Assembly: GCA_016713135.1 (NCBI GenBank)
Contig: JADJPR010000004.1
Span: 186,001 to 250,000, forward strand
Origin: Rhodanobacteraceae bacterium
Lineage (GTDB): Bacteria; Pseudomonadota; Gammaproteobacteria; Xanthomonadales; SZUA-5
Length of the DNA stretch: 64,000 nucleotides
Direction of reading: 5' to 3'
Position numbers and translations under genes: made by a program. Shown here piece by piece: positions 29,589 through 38,470 of this stretch (positions are counted from its first letter, which is position 1; every line of letters starts with the position of its first letter). Below the pieces are notes generated by a model that saw only the letters and a list, made by a program, of their open reading frames with translations, had not been told where the DNA came from and did not search any database.

Positions 29589-30506
29589 TCAGCCCTTGTT
29601 CGCCACGCCGTGCGGCACGTGCCCGGTGGGCACGAAGCGGCTGGCGCTCTCGGCGTTCTTGCGCTGGTCGTCGAAGAAGATGTCGGCGCCGAATGCGGCC
29701 AGGAACGGGCCCTTGTCGCGGCCGCCGAGGAACAGCGCTTCGTCGATCCGTACGCCCCATTCGCGCAGCGTGAGGATCACGCGCTTGTGCGCCGGCGCCG
29801 AGCGCGCGGTGACCAGCGCGGTGCGGATCGGCGAATGCTCGGCCGGGAACGCGGCCTGGATCCGGTGCAACGCCATCAGCACCGTGCGGAACGGGCCGCC
29901 GGACAGCGCCTGGTGCGCCAACTGGCGCTCGCTTTCGTGGAAACGATCGAGGCCCTCGTGGTGACTGATTTGCTCGGCTTCGTCGGAGAACAGCACCGCG
30001 TCGCCATCGAAGGCGATGCGCAGCTCCGGGTGGCGGCTCGCGTTGGCCTGCGAGGGCAGGATGCTCGCCGCGGCGTAGCCAGCCTCGAGCGCCTGGCGCA
30101 CATCGTCCGCATGCGCCGACAAGAACAGGTTGGCACCGAAGGGCTCGATGTACTGGAACGGCGGCGCCCCGTTGGTGAACGCCGCGCGCACGATGCCCAG
30201 CCCGTAATGCTCGATCGAATTGAAGATCCGCAGCCCCGAGTTGCCGCTGTTGCGGCTGAGCAGGATGACCTCCACCTGCGGCGTGTCCGGCTTCATCTGG
30301 TTCAGCCGGAGCAGCTTCTGCACCAGCGGGAATGCGATGCCCGGCCGCAACACCTCGTCCTCGTTGGCCATCTGGTAGGCCTGGTAGGCATCCAGCCCCT
30401 CGCGCTCGAACAACTGGTGCTCGGCCGACAAATCGAACAGCGCGCGCGAGGAGATCGCGACGGTCAGGCGGTCGGGCGCGGGAATACGCGGTTCCAGGGT
30501 GGACAC
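29589..30506 (-). CDS. Cytosolic 5'-nucleotidase (PF06189-like)
   Basis: A 305-residue protein matching the bacterial '5-nucleotidase' family: AISSRALFDLSAEHQLFE at the N-terminus, VILLSRNSGNSGLRIFNSIE, IAFDGDAVLFSDEAE (HAD-type Asp motif) and LGGRDKGPFLAAFGADIFFDDQ near the C-terminus. It probably dephosphorylates nucleoside 5'-monophosphates in the cytoplasm. Length is normal. It is followed on the same strand by the large lipoprotein gene; upstream a 229-base gap separates it from nadK. Confidence 0.85.
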   Translation of the reverse strand: MSTLEPRIPAPDRLTVAISSRALFDLSAEHQLFEREGLDAYQAYQMANEDEVLRPGIAFPLVQKLLRLNQMKPDTPQVEVILLSRNSGNSGLRIFNSIEHYGLGIVRAAFTNGAPPFQYIEPFGANLFLSAHADDVRQALEAGYAAASILPSQANASRHPELRIAFDGDAVLFSDEAEQISHHEGLDRFHESERQLAHQALSGGPFRTVLMALHRIQAAFPAEHSPIRTALVTARSAPAHKRVILTLREWGVRIDEALFLGGRDKGPFLAAFGADIFFDDQRKNAESASRFVPTGHVPHGVANKG

Positions 30507-30587
30507 AAGTCGATTCCGTGGCGGTCGGACGGGATCAGTCTAGGCGGGATGGAAAGGGGGTGACAGGTGCTTGGCGGCGAAAGAGCG

Positions 30588-30720
30588 GGGCTAGGTCTGG
30601 GGGCTGGGGCGCGTGCGCGGGGGAATTCGAGTTGCTGCAGGATTGAGTCATGCGCTGAAGCCGCGCAGTCTCGGCATGTTCGAGCCGAGCACCCAGCCCC
30701 AACCCCCAGCCCCCAGTCCC
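30588..30720. repeat. Imperfect inverted GGGGCTGGG-rich repeat between nadK and the nucleotidase
   Basis: CTGGGGGCTGGGGC (30597-30610) faces the run CAGCCCCAACCCCCAGCC (~30694-30711), continuing to 30720, around an ~85-base spacer. It has the same general layout as the other arrays, with a G-rich unit. No gene is seen in 30507-30735. Confidence 0.55.
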
Positions 30721-30735
30721 GCCCGTGCCTTCGCC

Positions 30736-31524
30736 TCACATCGCAAACTGCTCCGACAGGATGCGCTCTTCCAGGCTGTGCTCGGGATCGAACAGCACGG
30801 TCACCGCGTCGTTCTGCGATTCGTGCACTTCCACTTCGATCACATCGCGCACTTCGGTGGCGTCGGCGGTGGCGCTGACCGGGCGCTTGTAGTGGTCCAA
30901 CACCTCGAACTTCACCACCGAGCTGCGCTTGACGATCGCGCCACGCCAGCGCCGCGGGCGGAAGGGGCTGATCGGGGTCAGCGCAAGCACGTCGGAGCCG
31001 AGCGGCAGGATCGGGCCGTAGGCAGAGAGGTTGTACGCCGTGCTGCCGGCAGCAGTGGCCAGCAGCGCGCCGTCGCAGATCAGTTCCTCCACGCGCACGA
31101 TGCCATCCACCGAGATCCGCAGCTTGGCCGCCTGCTTGGTCTGGCGCAGCAGCGAGACCTCGTTGATCGCCAGCGCGGTATGCAGCCCGCCTGATTCGCC
31201 GACCACGGTCATCCGCAACGGATGCAATACCGCCTGCTGCGCCGCGGCCAACCGCGCCAGCAGATCTTCCTCGCGGTACAGGTTCATCAGGAAACCGACG
31301 GTGCCGAGCTTCATCCCGAACACCGGGATCTTCCGGTCCGCCGCGTAGCGGTGCAGGGTGTGCAGCATGAAACCGTCGCCGCCGAGCGAGACGATCACAT
31401 CCGCCTCCTTCACCGGCACCGATGGATAGCGGTTCGTCAACGCGCGCAGCGCGGCCTGCGCCGGCTCGGTCTTGCTGGCCACGAAGGCAATGCGCGGCGG
31501 CGCGGTGGGCGGCGATTCGGTCAC
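30736..31524 (-). CDS. nadK: NAD kinase
   Basis: A 262-residue ATP-NAD kinase making NADP. Motifs: the catalytic GGDG in DVIVSLGGDGFMLHTLHRY, NEVSLLRQTKQAAKL, and the DGALLATAAGSTAYNLSAYGP glycine-rich segment (shown in parts: DGALLATAAGS, TAYNLSAYGP). A GTG at 31524 (MTESPPTAPPRIAFVASK) gives the usual family length; a TTG further upstream at 31557 is less likely. It is monocistronic and followed by the G-rich repeat. Confidence 0.92.
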   Translation of the reverse strand: MTESPPTAPPRIAFVASKTEPAQAALRALTNRYPSVPVKEADVIVSLGGDGFMLHTLHRYAADRKIPVFGMKLGTVGFLMNLYREEDLLARLAAAQQAVLHPLRMTVVGESGGLHTALAINEVSLLRQTKQAAKLRISVDGIVRVEELICDGALLATAAGSTAYNLSAYGPILPLGSDVLALTPISPFRPRRWRGAIVKRSSVVKFEVLDHYKRPVSATADATEVRDVIEVEVHESQNDAVTVLFDPEHSLEERILSEQFAM

Positions 31525-31639
31525 GGGACGCTCGTTCCACTGGCGACGGAGCGGCAAGCCTACAAGGACTCAGCGGCTGTGGCCATGTCGCGCGGAGCCC
31601 TCAAGCGAACGCGGGCGTGCGCGCCCAGACGGCGACGAC

Positions 31640-31858
31640 GCTCGCCTCGAAGAACTCCAGGACGCACCGCGCTACTCGCTGCGCTCGCGGTACAGCTCGG
31701 CCGGCGAGCGCCTGGCTGCGATCAACCGCCGGAACCGCGAGGTTGGCCGCTATCCGGAAATGACGGCGAGCGAGAAAAATCTCGAGATCCGGGAACTCAG
31801 CCGCGAGCGCGCCGAGATCGCGCGCGAGGTGGATCGGGAAGCGAGGGCGGGCGAGTAG
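31640..31858 (+). pseudogene. Possible C-terminal remnant of a phage-type (LPD38-like) gene
   Basis: The plus frame reads YSLRSRYSSAGERLAAINRR, NREVGRYPEMTASEKNLEIR and ELSRERAEIAREVDREA before a stop at 31858. A helix-rich end with N..+...P.MT..EK...I..L..E....A resembles the tail of large phage polyvalent proteins (LPD38-type). The part before ~31640 is antisense to or upstream of nadK and looks noncoding. It lies 66 bases from the 3' end of tRNA-Leu, a common integration site, so a decayed integrated element is possible. Confidence 0.35.
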
Positions 31859-31885
31859 GCCGGACCATCTTGGGACCACGAAAAC

Positions 31886-31912
31886 AAAAAGCCCCGTAAA
31901 AACGGGGCTTTA
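31886..31912 (-). terminator. Rho-independent terminator after tRNA-Leu
   Basis: The hairpin AGCCCCGT / ACGGGGCT with a 4-base loop is followed on the minus strand by a CTTTTTGTTTT tract. It lies 12 bases beyond the tRNA CCA end. Confidence 0.85.
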
Positions 31913-31923
31913 GGTCATGCGAT

Positions 31924-32009
<86 letters not shown>

Positions 32010-32112
32010 GGTGTCCCGCGGGCGCGTTGCGCCGTCGAGAGCCGCGCAATCTAGAAGGATGTCGGGTCCTTGTCAACCGCCATTTGAAGCGCTGTTCGGG
32101 AGTGGTTGAACT

Positions 32113-33747
32113 TCAGGGCTTGAACACGCACAGTGCGCGCTGGCCGAAGGGGTTGACGCGGGCGTAGTCGTCGCGCTTGCCGGTGGAGAGGTCGATCATT
32201 ACCGCGCGCAGGTCGTCGCCAGTGCCTTCGCCGGTCCAGATGCGCGCTGCCGACAGTTTGATCAGCGGCGTGACGCGGCAGGTGGCCTCGCCGCAGGCCT
32301 GGGTGCTCTCGCCGGTGGCGTCGTACAGTTCATCGAGCTGGGCCACCGAGGGCGGTGCCCAGCCGTCGCCGCGGCCGTAGCAATAGTCGCGAGCGTCCAT
32401 CCAGTCGATGTCGGCGCCATTGTCGCTGGCGGCCCAGGTCAGGTCCAGCCAGCGGTCACGGACATTGCCGTCGACCATCACGATGAAGCGCCCGCGGCTG
32501 GCGGGCGGGGTGGCTGGCGTTGGGCGGGTGGCGGGCTCGTCGTCAGTGCCGGCCGCGGGCGGCTGCGTGAGGGTGGCTTCGGGTGCGGGCGTTGCAGGCG
32601 CGGGCGCCGGCGCGATCATGGGCGCGGGGGCGGTCGGTCCGGGACGCGACAGCCACCAGCCGCCGGCCGCCAACGCGGCCAGCGCCGCCGCGATCGCGGC
32701 GATGGCGGGTGCTTTCGATAGGGTGGGGCTCGCGGATCTCGTTGCGGTCTCCGGTAAGGATCGGACCGCCGCAGCCGGCTGGGTCGCGACCGCATCCGTC
32801 GCGGGCGTGCCGGCTCGCAGGTAATCGCCCTGGGCGCGGCGCACCTGGTTCTTCTGCCCGGGGTCGAGGGCGAAGCCGAGCGCGCGCAGCTGGCTGGACC
32901 AGGCCATGCTGGTGGCGGCGAATCCCACCTGCTGGCGCAGTGCCTCATCATGGATGAACACCTCGCGCAGCGCGTCGATGAACGCCTGTGCGTCGGCGTA
33001 GCGGTCTTCCGGTTTCTTTGCCAGCAGGCGGTCGAGTACCGGCTGCAGCATCGCGACGGCCGGCGGCAGCTGCGGGATCGGCGCGTACAGATGCTGCGCG
33101 GCGATCTCGGGGAAACTGGTGCCGGGGAAGGGGCGATCGCCGGTCAGCAGTTCGAAGAAGATCACGCCGAGGGCGTAGAGGTCGCTGCTGCCGCCCAGAG
33201 TCTGGCCGGAGACCTGTTCCGGCGACATGTAGACCGGCGTGCCGACGATCATGCCGTCCTTGCCGTAGATCGTGCTGCGGTCGAGCAGCCGCGCCGCGCC
33301 GAAGTCGGTCAGCACCGGCGTGGTCTCGTCGCGCAGCATGATGTTGGCGGGCTTGAGGTCGCGGTGGATCACCTGCTGGCGGTGTGCGGCCTCCAGCGCG
33401 CTGGCGATCTGCACCACCAGGCCGAGGGTCTCGCCAATGGTGATCGGTGCGCGGCGCATGCGCTCGGCGAGGGTGCCGCCGGCCAGGTGTTCCATCACCA
33501 GGTAAGCGGTGTCGCCGACACGGTCGTTGTCGTAGATGCGCACGATGTTGGGGTGGTCGAAGCTCGCCAGCACCTGGCCTTCGCGCAGGAACAGCTTCTC
33601 GAAGCTCTCGTCGGCTAGCGCCGCCGGCTTGAGGACCTTGATCGCGGCCTTGCGCCCGTTGCGGCGGTGCTCGGCCAGCCAGACCTCGGCCATCGCGCCT
33701 TCGCCCAGCCGGCTTTGCAGGATGTAGTTGGGGATTTCGACCGACAC
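32113..33747 (-). CDS. Ser/Thr protein kinase with periplasmic DUF1566-like C-terminal domain
   Basis: A 544-residue protein. The kinase domain (~8-265) has G-loop LGEGAMAEVW at 14-23, VIHRDLKPANIML near 134 and LTDFGAARLL, then the SPEQV motif, so it should be active. A transmembrane helix lies at ~345-365 (AIAAIAAALAALAAGGWWLS), followed by a Pro/Ala linker. The C-terminal ~110 residues (ARDYCYGRGDGWAPPSVAQL, then CRVTPLIKLSAARIWTGE) resemble a DUF1566/Lcl-type extracellular domain. The GTG at 33747 is chosen because the kinase fold begins within 8 residues. It is divergent from rnr (75 bases). Confidence 0.82.
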   Translation of the reverse strand: MSVEIPNYILQSRLGEGAMAEVWLAEHRRNGRKAAIKVLKPAALADESFEKLFLREGQVLASFDHPNIVRIYDNDRVGDTAYLVMEHLAGGTLAERMRRAPITIGETLGLVVQIASALEAAHRQQVIHRDLKPANIMLRDETTPVLTDFGAARLLDRSTIYGKDGMIVGTPVYMSPEQVSGQTLGGSSDLYALGVIFFELLTGDRPFPGTSFPEIAAQHLYAPIPQLPPAVAMLQPVLDRLLAKKPEDRYADAQAFIDALREVFIHDEALRQQVGFAATSMAWSSQLRALGFALDPGQKNQVRRAQGDYLRAGTPATDAVATQPAAAVRSLPETATRSASPTLSKAPAIAAIAAALAALAAGGWWLSRPGPTAPAPMIAPAPAPATPAPEATLTQPPAAGTDDEPATRPTPATPPASRGRFIVMVDGNVRDRWLDLTWAASDNGADIDWMDARDYCYGRGDGWAPPSVAQLDELYDATGESTQACGEATCRVTPLIKLSAARIWTGEGTGDDLRAVMIDLSTGKRDDYARVNPFGQRALCVFKP

Positions 33748-33822
33748 GCCGCCGCCTGATGCTTGAATCCGGTCCGCAACTCTAGCGCAGCGCCGCGGCG
33801 CGCTTCCCTGTAGCCTTCGCAC

Positions 33823-36048
33823 ATGCCCAAAACCACCAAGCCCAAGGCGCCAGGCGCCGCCCAGCTTCTCGCATTCATGCAGGCCTCCGCGCGCCTGATG
33901 AAGGCCGAGGAGATCGCCGACGAGCTCGGCTTCAAGACCGAGGAAGGCATCGAGGGCACGCGCGTGCTGCTCGAGGAACTGGTCGCCCAGGGCCGGCTGC
34001 TGCGCAATCGCCGCGGCGGCTACGGCCTGGCCGAGAAGATGGACCTGATCGCCGGGACCATCATCGCCAACAGCGAGGGTTTCGGCTTCCTCAAACCCGA
34101 CGAGGGCGTGGGCGATATCTACCTGCCGCCCTTCCAGATGCGCCAGGTGCTGCACGGCGACCGCGCGCTGGTCAGCGTGGTCGGGCGTGACAAGCGCGAC
34201 CGCCCGGAAGGCGCGATCGTCTCGATCCTGTCGCGGCGCTCGCCGCGGGTGGTCGGGCGCTACCTGGAGGAGGCCGGTTTCGGCGTGGTGGCGCCGGACG
34301 ACCAGCGCATCCACCAGAACCTGCTGATCCCGCATGGCCAGGAAGCCGGCGCCAAGCCGGGCGACGTGGTGGTGGCGGAGATCGTCGAGCCGCCGAGTGC
34401 GCACCGCCAGCCGGTGGCCCGGATCGTCCGCGTGCTGGGCGAGGAAGTCGGTACCTCGCTGGCCATCGACATGGCCATCGAGAGCCACGACATCCCGCAC
34501 GAATGGCCGGATGCGGTGGTCAAGGAAGCGGCGAAGATTCCGGACACGGTCAAGCCGGCGCAGGCCCGCGACCGCGAGGACCTGCGCGAGCTGCCGCTGG
34601 TGACCATCGACGGCGAGGACGCGCGCGATTTCGACGACGCGGTCTGGTGCGAGCCTACCCGCGGCGGCGGCTACAAGCTGTATGTGGCGATCGCCGACGT
34701 GGCGAGCTACGTCTACCCCGGCAGTGCGCTCGACGACCAGGCGCAGTTGCGCGGCACCTCGGTGTATTTCCCCAACCGCGTGGTGCCGATGCTGCCGGAG
34801 AAGCTGTCCAACGGCATCTGCTCGCTGAAACCGGAAGTGGACCGCCTGTGCCTGGCCTGCGAGCTGCGCATCGATGCCAGCGGCGAGACCACCCGCGCGC
34901 GCTTCTTCGCCGCGGTGATGCGTTCGCACGCGCGGCTGACCTACAACCAGGTGTGGAACGCGATCGGCCATGGGCGGGTCGAATCGCTGGGCCACTACCA
35001 GCACCTGCTGCCGCAACTGAAGGACCTGCATGGGCTGTACCAGGTGCTCGCGCGGCGCCGCAACGAGCGCGGCGCGCTGGACTTCGAGGGCCAGGAGGTC
35101 AAGTTCAGCTACGACGAGGCCGGCAACATCGATGCGGTCAAGCTGTACGAGCGCAACGACGCGCACCGGCTGATCGAGGAATGCATGATCGCGGCGAACG
35201 TGGCCGCGGCGAAGTTCCTGAAGCGCAGCCGGGTGCCGGCGCTGTACCGCGTGCATCCGCGCCCGCCGACGCACAAGTACGAGGAACTGGCGGATTTCCT
35301 GGGCACCGTCGGCATGCCGATCCCGCCGTACGAGGACCTCACGCCGGAAGACCTGATGGAGATCCTCAAGCGCGCCAAGTCACGCCCGGACGGCGCGCTG
35401 ATCGAGGCGGTGGTGCTGCGCTCGCAGAGCCTGGCCACCTACACCGCCGAGTGCGATGGCCATTTCGGCCTGGCGCTGAGCGCGTACGCGCACTTCACGT
35501 CGCCGATCCGGCGCTACCCGGACCTGCTGGTGCACCGCGCAATCCACCATGCGCTGGGCAAGCGCACGCCGGCCGACTACACCTACACCCCGGCGCGGAT
35601 GGCGGACCTTGGCCGCAGCTGCTCGGCCACCGAGCGGCGCGCGGATGAGGCCACCCGCGACGTCGCCGACCGACTGAAGTGCGCCTACATGGAGCGCCAC
35701 CTCGGCACCGAGTTCGACGGTGTGGTGACCGGCGTGGCTTCCTTCGGCCTGTTCGTCGAGATCCTGGAAACCCGCATCACCGGCATGGTCCACGTGACCC
35801 AGCTGCCGAACGACTACTACCACTACGACCAGCGCCGCCGCCGGCTCGTCGGCGAGCGCACCCGCACCAGCTTCCAGCTCGCCGACAAGGTGCGCATCAA
35901 GGTGCTGCGCGTCGACGCGATGGAACGCAAGATCGACTTCCGCCTGGCCGGCGAGCACGAAACCCGCGCCGAGCAGGGCAAGTCCGATTTCCGCGAGAGT
36001 CGCGGCGGTGGCGGCAAGCGGCGCGGCGGTGGCGGGCGGCGGCGATGA
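33823..36048 (+). CDS. rnr: Ribonuclease R
   Basis: A 741-residue processive 3'-5' exoribonuclease able to degrade structured RNA. The N-terminal winged helix (~10-70) is followed by cold-shock domains (GTIIANSEGFGFLKPDE). The RNB catalytic domain carries TIDGEDARDFDDAVW (Mg2+-binding Asp cluster) and FTSPIRRYPDLLVHRAI, and the S1 domain near the C-terminus reads FDGVVTGVASFGLFVEI. A basic Gly/Arg tail (GGGGKRRGGGGRRR) ends the protein. Its stop codon is also the edge of the GGGCACGA repeat (36048). It is followed by rlmB on the same strand, a common pairing. Confidence 0.96.
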   Translation: MPKTTKPKAPGAAQLLAFMQASARLMKAEEIADELGFKTEEGIEGTRVLLEELVAQGRLLRNRRGGYGLAEKMDLIAGTIIANSEGFGFLKPDEGVGDIYLPPFQMRQVLHGDRALVSVVGRDKRDRPEGAIVSILSRRSPRVVGRYLEEAGFGVVAPDDQRIHQNLLIPHGQEAGAKPGDVVVAEIVEPPSAHRQPVARIVRVLGEEVGTSLAIDMAIESHDIPHEWPDAVVKEAAKIPDTVKPAQARDREDLRELPLVTIDGEDARDFDDAVWCEPTRGGGYKLYVAIADVASYVYPGSALDDQAQLRGTSVYFPNRVVPMLPEKLSNGICSLKPEVDRLCLACELRIDASGETTRARFFAAVMRSHARLTYNQVWNAIGHGRVESLGHYQHLLPQLKDLHGLYQVLARRRNERGALDFEGQEVKFSYDEAGNIDAVKLYERNDAHRLIEECMIAANVAAAKFLKRSRVPALYRVHPRPPTHKYEELADFLGTVGMPIPPYEDLTPEDLMEILKRAKSRPDGALIEAVVLRSQSLATYTAECDGHFGLALSAYAHFTSPIRRYPDLLVHRAIHHALGKRTPADYTYTPARMADLGRSCSATERRADEATRDVADRLKCAYMERHLGTEFDGVVTGVASFGLFVEILETRITGMVHVTQLPNDYYHYDQRRRRLVGERTRTSFQLADKVRIKVLRVDAMERKIDFRLAGEHETRAEQGKSDFRESRGGGGKRRGGGGRRR

Positions 36049-36206
36049 CGAGGGCACGAGGGCACGAGGGCACGAGGGCACGTGAGAGCGGCTGTGCCTC
36101 GCCTCGGGAGCTTCGCGCTCTGATCCACATTGTGGAGTTCTGGATTGAATGCCGCGATGGTCGGCTCTCGCTCTCGTGCCCTCGTGCCCTCGTGCCCTCG
36201 TGCTCT
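36048..36206. repeat. Inverted array of GGGCACGA units between rnr and rlmB
   Basis: Four tandem GGGCACGA units (36049-36082, extending to GTGAGAGCG by 36090) face four inverted units (~36169-36206) around a ~78-base spacer. The array begins at the rnr stop codon and ends 15 bases before the rlmB start. The unit is the same as in the arms of the element copy at 3706-3905. Confidence 0.88.
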
Positions 36207-36220
36207 CCGGCTCCAACAAC

Positions 36221-36967
36221 ATGACTGCTGACAACGACTGGCTCCTCGGCCCGAATGCGGTCGAGGCGCAGCTGGAATCGGATCCTTCGCGGATCCTCGA
36301 AGTGCTGGTCGAGGACGGCAAGCGCAATGCGCGGGTCGACGGGCTGGCGCAGCGGCTGAAGCAGGCCGGCATCGCTGTCCAGCGCGTCCCGCGGGCGCAG
36401 TTGGACAAGCGAGTGGCGAGCGACCGCCATCAGGGCATCGCGGCGCGCTGGCGGCTGCCGGAGGCGCTGGACGAGGCCGACCTGGTGCGCATGATCGAAG
36501 CCGCCGCGATGCCGCCGCTGATCCTGGTGCTCGACGGCGTGCAGGATCCGCACAACCTCGGCGCCTGCATCCGCACCGCGGCCGCGGCGGGCGCGATGGC
36601 GGTGGTCGTGCCGAAGGACCGCGCCGTGGGCCTGACCCCGACGGTGGTTCGCGCTTCCGCCGGCATGGCCGCGAAACTGCCGCTGGTGCGCGTGACCAAC
36701 CTCGCGCGCGCCCTCGAACGGATCAAGAAAGCCGGCGTATGGGTCGGCGGCGCCGCCGGCGAAGCCACCGAAAGCGTCTACCAGGCCGACCTCAAGGGCC
36801 CGATCGCCATCGTCATGGGCAGCGAGGGCGAAGGCCTGCGCGAACTCACCCGCAAGACCTGCGACTACCTGTGGAAAATCCCGATCGCACCGAACGTCGA
36901 GAGCCTCAACGTCAGCGTGGCGGCCGGCGTATTCCTGTTCGAGGTGGTGCGGCAGCGGCAGTGCTGA
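36221..36967 (+). CDS. rlmB: 23S rRNA Gm2251 2'-O-methyltransferase RlmB
   Basis: A 248-residue SpoU/TrmH-type (SPOUT) methyltransferase. The N-terminal substrate-binding domain begins LLGPNAVEAQLESDP. The catalytic knot carries motif 1 DPHNLGACIRTAAAAGA, motif 2 IVMGSEGEGLRELTR and motif 3 VESLNVSVAAGVFLFE, all intact. The ATG at 36221 lies just after the repeat; in-frame codons further upstream are only repeat sequence. Confidence 0.95.
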   Translation: MTADNDWLLGPNAVEAQLESDPSRILEVLVEDGKRNARVDGLAQRLKQAGIAVQRVPRAQLDKRVASDRHQGIAARWRLPEALDEADLVRMIEAAAMPPLILVLDGVQDPHNLGACIRTAAAAGAMAVVVPKDRAVGLTPTVVRASAGMAAKLPLVRVTNLARALERIKKAGVWVGGAAGEATESVYQADLKGPIAIVMGSEGEGLRELTRKTCDYLWKIPIAPNVESLNVSVAAGVFLFEVVRQRQC

Positions 36968-37157
36968 GTGCGCGGCCAGCCATGCACGCGCGGCGCGAGA
37001 ACGCGTGCGTGCAATGGCTTCGGATGATTCCCATGCGCAGCGCGCGAGCCGACTGAGGTTGCGCTCGGCCGCGGGCACCTACCCCCATATCTGTGGCGCT
37101 TGTCTGGAATTGCGCCGGTGACATCCTGCGTGCACCGCATCAACCCATCCACGGTGC

Positions 37158-38450
37158 ATGAAAGCCTTCAGACTGGTTTCAAACGGACAGACAAGGTTGA
37201 CACTCCTCGCGCTCCTGGCCCAGGCGGCAACGGCCCAGGCAGGATCGGTCACCCTGCAGGAAATCACCAGGGTCGACCAGGTTTTCACGTCGGCGAATGC
37301 GCGCAATACGGGCTCGTGCCTGGCGGAAGTCGCAGCCGGGACCCAGCCGCGCCGCTGGCTGGTGGGCGCCGCGGGGTCCAACAGCGCCTCGGGGTCGAGT
37401 CGCGTCGGGCGCAGCCTGCCAGTGGAGATCGGGGCCGGTGGCGGGTGGAATCCCTTGCCCAGCCAGGTTTCCGGATCTCCAACCGGCGATGTGGGCACCG
37501 GCTATTTCGCATACCGGTGCGCCGCATTCGGGGTGCGCCATGTCGTGAGCCAGCTCGGTTTCCCACGGGCACACGTCTACCGTGACGGTGCGGTCGAACA
37601 GACCCTGATTCCGGCGCTCGTGGGCGCCAGCAGCAACCTCGCTCCGGATGTGTCTGTATCCATCGGCGGCGATCTGGTCGCGCTGGGCGTCCCCTACGAC
37701 AATGGCAATCGCGGCCGGGTGCATGTCTGGCAATTGAACGGGACCAACTGGCAACTGCTCCAGGTGCTCGATTCGGGCGCCGGTGCCGTGGTCGGCGGAC
37801 AGTTCGGCGGCGCGGTGGCGCTGCACGGGAACATGCTCCTGGTCGGCGCTCCGGCCGAAACCACCACCGGGCGGGTGTACGTTTGGGAACTCGCGGGCGG
37901 CATGTTCCAGTCCCGCGGCACTCTGGCGCTGCCGAACAACATCGATACCGCAGTCGAGGCCCGGTTCGGGGCGAGCATCGGAATCGACGAAGCGGATGGT
38001 TCCGCCCTGTTCGTCGGGGCGCCGGGTGCCAAGTTGACGCAGCTGAACCGACGTACCGGCACGGCAGTCGCCTACTTCAACAACCCCGCATCGGCGGCGC
38101 GCTGGGACCTGCGCTACGCGCTGGCGCCGCTCGACTTCGCCACCAGTGCCGTGTTTGGCAGCACCCTGCGCCTGCGGTCGCGGGTGTTGATCGTCTCCGA
38201 TCCCGCACACCCGGCGCCGGGGTCGACCGGTGCGGTGTATCGCTATTCGTTCAACGGCGACCTGGGGCTGATGGAATCGGCGCAGAAGTTCTATCGGCTT
38301 GCCGGTGCCTCGGATTCTTTCGGCTGGTCCCTCGGGTTCCAGGACGATTCGGTGGTGATCGGCGCACCGGGGGCATTCAGCCTGAATCCGATCAATGGGA
38401 ATGTCTACCAGATGGGCGTCGATCGACTCTTGAGCAACGGCTTCGAATAA
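37158..38450 (+). CDS. Secreted beta-propeller (FG-GAP-like) protein with C-terminal NGFE tail
   Basis: A 430-residue protein with signal peptide (LTLLALLAQAATAQAGS) and repeated blades of the form GGDLVALGVPYDNGNRGRVH, HGNMLLVGAPAETTTGRVYV, SALFVGAPGAKL and DSVVIGAPGAF, the VGAP pattern of FG-GAP/integrin-alpha-like propellers. No catalytic residues are seen; such proteins usually bind carbohydrate or protein outside the cell. The C-terminus MGVDRLLSNGFE ends in the same NGFE as the small secreted protein at 6432-6710. It converges on the histidine kinase gene, 20 bases between stops. Confidence 0.7.
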   Translation: MKAFRLVSNGQTRLTLLALLAQAATAQAGSVTLQEITRVDQVFTSANARNTGSCLAEVAAGTQPRRWLVGAAGSNSASGSSRVGRSLPVEIGAGGGWNPLPSQVSGSPTGDVGTGYFAYRCAAFGVRHVVSQLGFPRAHVYRDGAVEQTLIPALVGASSNLAPDVSVSIGGDLVALGVPYDNGNRGRVHVWQLNGTNWQLLQVLDSGAGAVVGGQFGGAVALHGNMLLVGAPAETTTGRVYVWELAGGMFQSRGTLALPNNIDTAVEARFGASIGIDEADGSALFVGAPGAKLTQLNRRTGTAVAYFNNPASAARWDLRYALAPLDFATSAVFGSTLRLRSRVLIVSDPAHPAPGSTGAVYRYSFNGDLGLMESAQKFYRLAGASDSFGWSLGFQDDSVVIGAPGAFSLNPINGNVYQMGVDRLLSNGFE

Positions 38451-38470
38451 TCGTGTCGGCGAAGCCCGGT

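Noticed and set aside
36049..36220. An upstream start for rlmB inside the GGGCACGA array
   Set aside because: The in-frame codons there are purely repeat sequence (ALVPSCPRALVLS) and the family sequence starts at the ATG at 36221.
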